Origin: Christensenellaceae bacterium Phil1 | GTDB lineage: Bacteria; Bacillota; Clostridia; Christensenellales; CAG-138 | Direction: 5' to 3' | NCBI GenBank assembly: GCA_001940855.1 | Contig: MSGS01000075.1 | Coordinates: 87,846 to 151,845, forward strand | DNA: 64,000 bases | Part shown: positions 61,259 through 64,000 of the stretch, piece after piece | Position numbering within the stretch: position 1 is the first letter of the stretch | Layout of the letters: each line of letters starts with the position of its first letter | The notes under the pieces: model-generated | What the model saw: the letters and a program-made list of their open reading frames with translations, nothing else | What the model was told of the DNA's origin: nothing | The model's database searches: none | Translations under genes and position numbers: made by a program

Positions 61259-62419
61259 ATGATTTCCAGCATTACCAAGGACATAATATACGTTGGCGTG
61301 AACGACCATGACGTTGACCTGTTTGAGGGGCAATACATCGTGCCAAACGGCATGGCGTATAACTCATATGTAATTATGGATGAGCGCATAGCCGTTATGG
61401 ATACGGTGGACGCGCACTTCGGCGAAGAATGGCTTTCCAATGTTAAGGAAGCGCTGAACGGACGCGAGCCGGACTATCTTGTGGTGCAGCATATGGAGCC
61501 GGATCATTCGGCAAACGTGGCAAACTTTGTTGCCGCATATCCCAATGCCAAGATAGTTGGCAACGCAAAAACCTTCGCCATGATAGCGGACTTTTTTGAC
61601 ATTACCATACCGGAAGAAAACAAGGTTGCCGTTGCCAACGGCGAAAGCCTTTCCCTCGGCGCGCATCAGCTTACGTTCGTTTTCGCGCCCATGGTGCATT
61701 GGCCTGAGGTTATGGTAACTTATGACGCCAAGGACAAGGTGCTGTTCTCCGCGGACGGCTTCGGCAAATTCGGTGCGCTGGACGTTGAGGAAGAATGGGA
61801 CTGCGAAGCAAGGCGGTATTACATCGGCATAGTTGGCAAATACGGCGCGCAGGTGCAGGCGCTGCTCAAAAAGGCCGCGGCGCTGGACATTGCCATAATA
61901 TGCCCGCTGCACGGCCCCGTGCTGAAGGATAACCTTGCGCACTACATAAACCTTTACGATATTTGGTCAAGCTACCGCGCGGAAAGCGAAGGCGTTATGA
62001 TAGCCTACACCTCCGTATACGGCCATACCAAAGCCGCCGCGGAGCTGCTTAACGACAAGCTGAATGAGCTTGGCTGCAAAAAGGTGGTTCTGTGCGACCT
62101 TGCCCGCTGCGACATGGCGGAGGCCGTTGAGGATGCGTTCCGCTACGGCAAGCTGGTGCTTGCCACAACCACCTACAACGCGGACATATTCCCATTCATG
62201 CGCACGTTTATAGAGCACCTTACCGAGCGCAACTATCAGAACCGCACCGTGGGCTTTATAGAAAACGGCGCGTGGGCGCCCATGGCAGCCAAGGTCATGC
62301 GCGCCATGCTTGAAAAGAGCAAGGATATAACCTACCTCCCCACCACCGTAACCATCAAATCCGCCCTCAAGAGCGCATCCATAGCACAGATTGAGCAGAT
62401 GGCGAAAGAGTTGATGTAA
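61259..62419 (+). CDS. FprA-type flavodiiron protein
   Basis: A 386-residue A-type flavoprotein. The metallo-beta-lactamase-like diiron domain has all ligands: QHMEPDHSANV (H, E, D, H), MVHWPEVM, SADGFGKFG and CPLHGPVL. The flavodoxin domain has AYTSVYGHTKAAAELL (about 245) binding FMN. It reduces oxygen (or NO) to protect an anaerobe. Start: ATG at 61259 seven bases after AAGGAGG. Confidence 0.96.
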   Translation: MISSITKDIIYVGVNDHDVDLFEGQYIVPNGMAYNSYVIMDERIAVMDTVDAHFGEEWLSNVKEALNGREPDYLVVQHMEPDHSANVANFVAAYPNAKIVGNAKTFAMIADFFDITIPEENKVAVANGESLSLGAHQLTFVFAPMVHWPEVMVTYDAKDKVLFSADGFGKFGALDVEEEWDCEARRYYIGIVGKYGAQVQALLKKAAALDIAIICPLHGPVLKDNLAHYINLYDIWSSYRAESEGVMIAYTSVYGHTKAAAELLNDKLNELGCKKVVLCDLARCDMAEAVEDAFRYGKLVLATTTYNADIFPFMRTFIEHLTERNYQNRTVGFIENGAWAPMAAKVMRAMLEKSKDITYLPTTVTIKSALKSASIAQIEQMAKELM

Positions 62420-62427
62420 GCTTATCT

Positions 62428-62470
62428 AAAAAGGCAGAAAGCCGACTGCGGTTTTCTGCCTTTATTTTGT
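62428..62470 (+). terminator. Terminator after the flavodiiron gene
   Basis: AAGGCAGAAAGCC pairs with GGTTTTCTGCCTT (one mismatch) and TTATTTTGTG follows. Confidence 0.85.
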
Positions 62471-62534
62471 GTTTCCCCAAAAGTAAATATGCCCCGCAGT
62501 ATCGGCGGGGCGTGTTGCAAAGCTATTGAATACT

Positions 62535-63152
62535 CTACCGTTGCAATGTTAATATGCCTGCGCAGTACGATACCGGCATAAATGAGATTTCCGGAAAGTA
62601 TTCCCTTAATTCTTCCGCCACAAAATAGATTTCGTCATTGTCCCATTCGTCGCCCGCGCTCTTCTTGCATTTTTCCAGTTCTTCGCGTGTTTCAAAGGCT
62701 ACATCGCCAATCAAAATCCTTCCGCCCTGTTTCTGGCAGCCACGCAATGCGTTAATGAATACGGGCTTTTGCTCATCGGTTAAATGGTGCAGGGAATACG
62801 TCGCTATAATAAAATCATAGCGTTGGCTGCGCAGCGGCTCAACCAGTCCGTTTGAAAAATCCCCTTGATACAGATGCGCATTCGGCATTTTTGCTGCCGC
62901 GAGCTCAATCATTCTTTCCGAAAAGTCCTGCCCGTAAACACAGCAGCCATTCTCATAAAGCTTAGTTGTCAGCGTACCTGTTCCAAAGCCAATGTCCAAT
63001 ACGGTTGGGCTTTGTTTTTCCATTACGGCTTGGAAAATATAGCCCAGCACCTTCTTGTACCCCGCAAACGGGTATGTGTTTCCCTCATTGGAAATGCCGA
63101 CGCTTTTGTCGTATCCGTCAGCCCAAAGGTCAAATCCCTTGTCGTTAAGCAT
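62535..63152 (-). CDS. Class I SAM-dependent methyltransferase
   Basis: A 205-residue methyltransferase. Motif I is VLDIGFGTGTLTTKLYE (about 51), motif II GQDFSERMIELAAAKMP, and motif IV IIATYSLHHLTDEQK. Small-molecule type; no substrate clue. The start was taken at the ATG at 63152 because the family begins MLNDKGFDLWADGYDKSVG. A GGAGG lies some 15 bases upstream, which is longer than usual. It is probably cotranscribed with the hydrolase upstream. Confidence 0.88.
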   Translation of the reverse strand: MLNDKGFDLWADGYDKSVGISNEGNTYPFAGYKKVLGYIFQAVMEKQSPTVLDIGFGTGTLTTKLYENGCCVYGQDFSERMIELAAAKMPNAHLYQGDFSNGLVEPLRSQRYDFIIATYSLHHLTDEQKPVFINALRGCQKQGGRILIGDVAFETREELEKCKKSAGDEWDNDEIYFVAEELREYFPEISFMPVSYCAGILTLQR

Positions 63153-63190
63153 GGCTGTTTCAATGCCCTCCTGCCGTTTGTTCCCCGCTT

Positions 63191-63892
63191 TTACTTCCCC
63201 GCAAGCTCCACCAGCCGTTTGAATATGGCCGTATGCACGCCGCCTTCCTGCTGAAGCAGCTCCGGGTGCCACTGTATGCCCATTATGCGGCCGTCCTCGC
63301 TCTCTATGGCCTCAATTATGCCGTCGGGCGCGGTGGCGCTCACCTTTATGCCGCGGCCCGGCTCACGCACGGACTCGTGATGGAACGAGTTCACCTCAAG
63401 CCGTTCGCAGTTGCAGAGCGCATACAGCGCCGTACCCTTTTCAACCTTAACGCTGTGCGTCATTTCGCAGCCCGGATCCGGCTGACGATGCCTGAGCGCG
63501 TTTGGGTACTGCGCAGGTATGTCCTGATATACCGTGCCGCCAAAGGCAATGTTTATGACCTGCTCCCCGCGGCATACGCCGAGTATGGGCAGTTTTTTAG
63601 CCGCAGCCTGGCGGATCATCTCCATTTCGTATATATCGTCGCTTCTGCGGCTGCCGCCCATGCCTATTATGGGTTCTTCGCCGAACAGCAGCGTGTTTAT
63701 GTCCGGCCCGCCGGGAATATACAATGCATCTATGTTTTCTACCTGTTCGGGTATATCCTCCGTTGAGCTCATAACCGGTATCAATACGGGCAGCCCGCCC
63801 GCGTTCTTTACCGAGTTTATGTCGCTCTGCCCGATAACGTAATGGTTATCCCCGCTTTTCATCCTTATGAGCATACCTATGCGTGGTTTCAT
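63191..63892 (-). CDS. Gamma-glutamyl-gamma-aminobutyrate hydrolase-like peptidase C26
   Basis: A 233-residue class I glutamine amidotransferase-like hydrolase. The nucleophile Cys is in LGVCRGEQVINIAFGG (about 104), and the catalytic His and Glu in GIQWHPELLQ (about 213). LYIPGGPDINTLLFGEEP is the usual oxyanion-side segment. Family members (PuuD-like) hydrolyse gamma-glutamyl amides. The partner methyltransferase lies 38 bases downstream. Confidence 0.9.
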   Translation of the reverse strand: MKPRIGMLIRMKSGDNHYVIGQSDINSVKNAGGLPVLIPVMSSTEDIPEQVENIDALYIPGGPDINTLLFGEEPIIGMGGSRRSDDIYEMEMIRQAAAKKLPILGVCRGEQVINIAFGGTVYQDIPAQYPNALRHRQPDPGCEMTHSVKVEKGTALYALCNCERLEVNSFHHESVREPGRGIKVSATAPDGIIEAIESEDGRIMGIQWHPELLQQEGGVHTAIFKRLVELAGK

Positions 63893-63962
63893 CTGTGCGA
63901 TTCTCCTTGCTTATATTGTAGCGTACAAATGATATCGCATATTCCCGCTTTTTGCAACAAAA

Positions 63963-64000
63963 AGGAGCGGCCTCCTGTGATCTGAACCCAAAAAGTTAGA
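63963..64000 (-). other. Window-edge sequence resembling an IS3-family end
   Basis: On the plus strand GATCTGAACCCAAAAAGTTAGA closes the window; TGAACCC..AAAAGTTAGA is like terminal repeats of IS3/IS150-group elements. Just before it AGGAG/CTCCT forms a small hairpin with TTTTTG on the minus strand. No transposase is visible within the window. Confidence 0.3.

Overview
The window is chromosomal DNA of a low-to-mid GC Firmicute, most likely a gut clostridium. This rests on GGAGG-type ribosome binding sites, heavy AUA isoleucine use in the chromosomal genes, an FprA flavodiiron protein and SLH/sortase-type surface signals. A large Tn916/Tn1549-superfamily integrative conjugative element (ICE) interrupts it. 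No rRNA, tRNA or CRISPR array was seen.

Chromosomal left arm (1-12991): a TrmN6-like tRNA methyltransferase (cut by the window edge), an NAD synthetase whose glutaminase domain seems to have lost its Lys and Cys catalytic residues, a GNAT acetyltransferase, a DUF5698 membrane protein, a large secreted repeat protein, an XRE regulator with a zinc ribbon, MscL with a zinc-ribbon tail, a secreted NlpC/P60 hydrolase, then DUF2804, SLOG and ABC-F genes and a P-loop kinase-like gene flanked by two REP-like repeats.

ICE (about 12992-56690, 43.7 kb): a 13-bp inverted repeat marks the proposed ends, with Tn916-type GTAGTAAA integrase arm sites inside both. Order: int, xis, an Orf8-like protein, an Orf7-like sigma factor, a complete diversity-generating retroelement (DGR: avd, template repeat, reverse transcriptase, target surface protein), mobC and relaxase, an AbiE type IV toxin-antitoxin pair, a BRO/DinD-like gene between 146-bp direct repeats, then a long minus-strand transfer operon. 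Read from right to left the operon holds a DUF6017 initiator-like gene, PcfB, VirD4, a small protein, Maff2, TrbL/VirB6, PrgI, VirB4, a DNA methyltransferase, an NlpC/P60 transfer protein, DUF4315, DUF4366, topoisomerase, a Cys-rich VLP protein, a giant LtrC/ArdC-like protein and TTRAP.

The DGR is the most striking system. The template repeat (20659-20780) and variable repeat (18580-18700) differ at 17 adenines of the coding strand, plus one G change and one lost A. The lost A puts the target gene out of frame, so the present allele ends just after the variable region and loses its Ig-like, SLH and sortase-like domains.

A second element, a ~10.5-kb integrative mobilizable element (IME, about 41964-52511), has split the ICE's maff2 gene. 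It carries a large serine recombinase, TnpW, a DnaC-like loader and replisome organizer with iterons, its own MobC and relaxase, and an AT-richer plus-strand cargo block: a sigma factor, a DUF4179 protein and several small genes that share a duplicated leader.

Chromosomal right arm (56691-64000): D-serine ammonia-lyase (the ICE end lies 33 bp before its start codon), biotin-protein ligase, a Myb-like DNA-binding protein, an M20 RocB-like peptidase, a flavodiiron protein, a SAM methyltransferase and a gamma-glutamyl hydrolase. The last bases resemble an IS3-family end.
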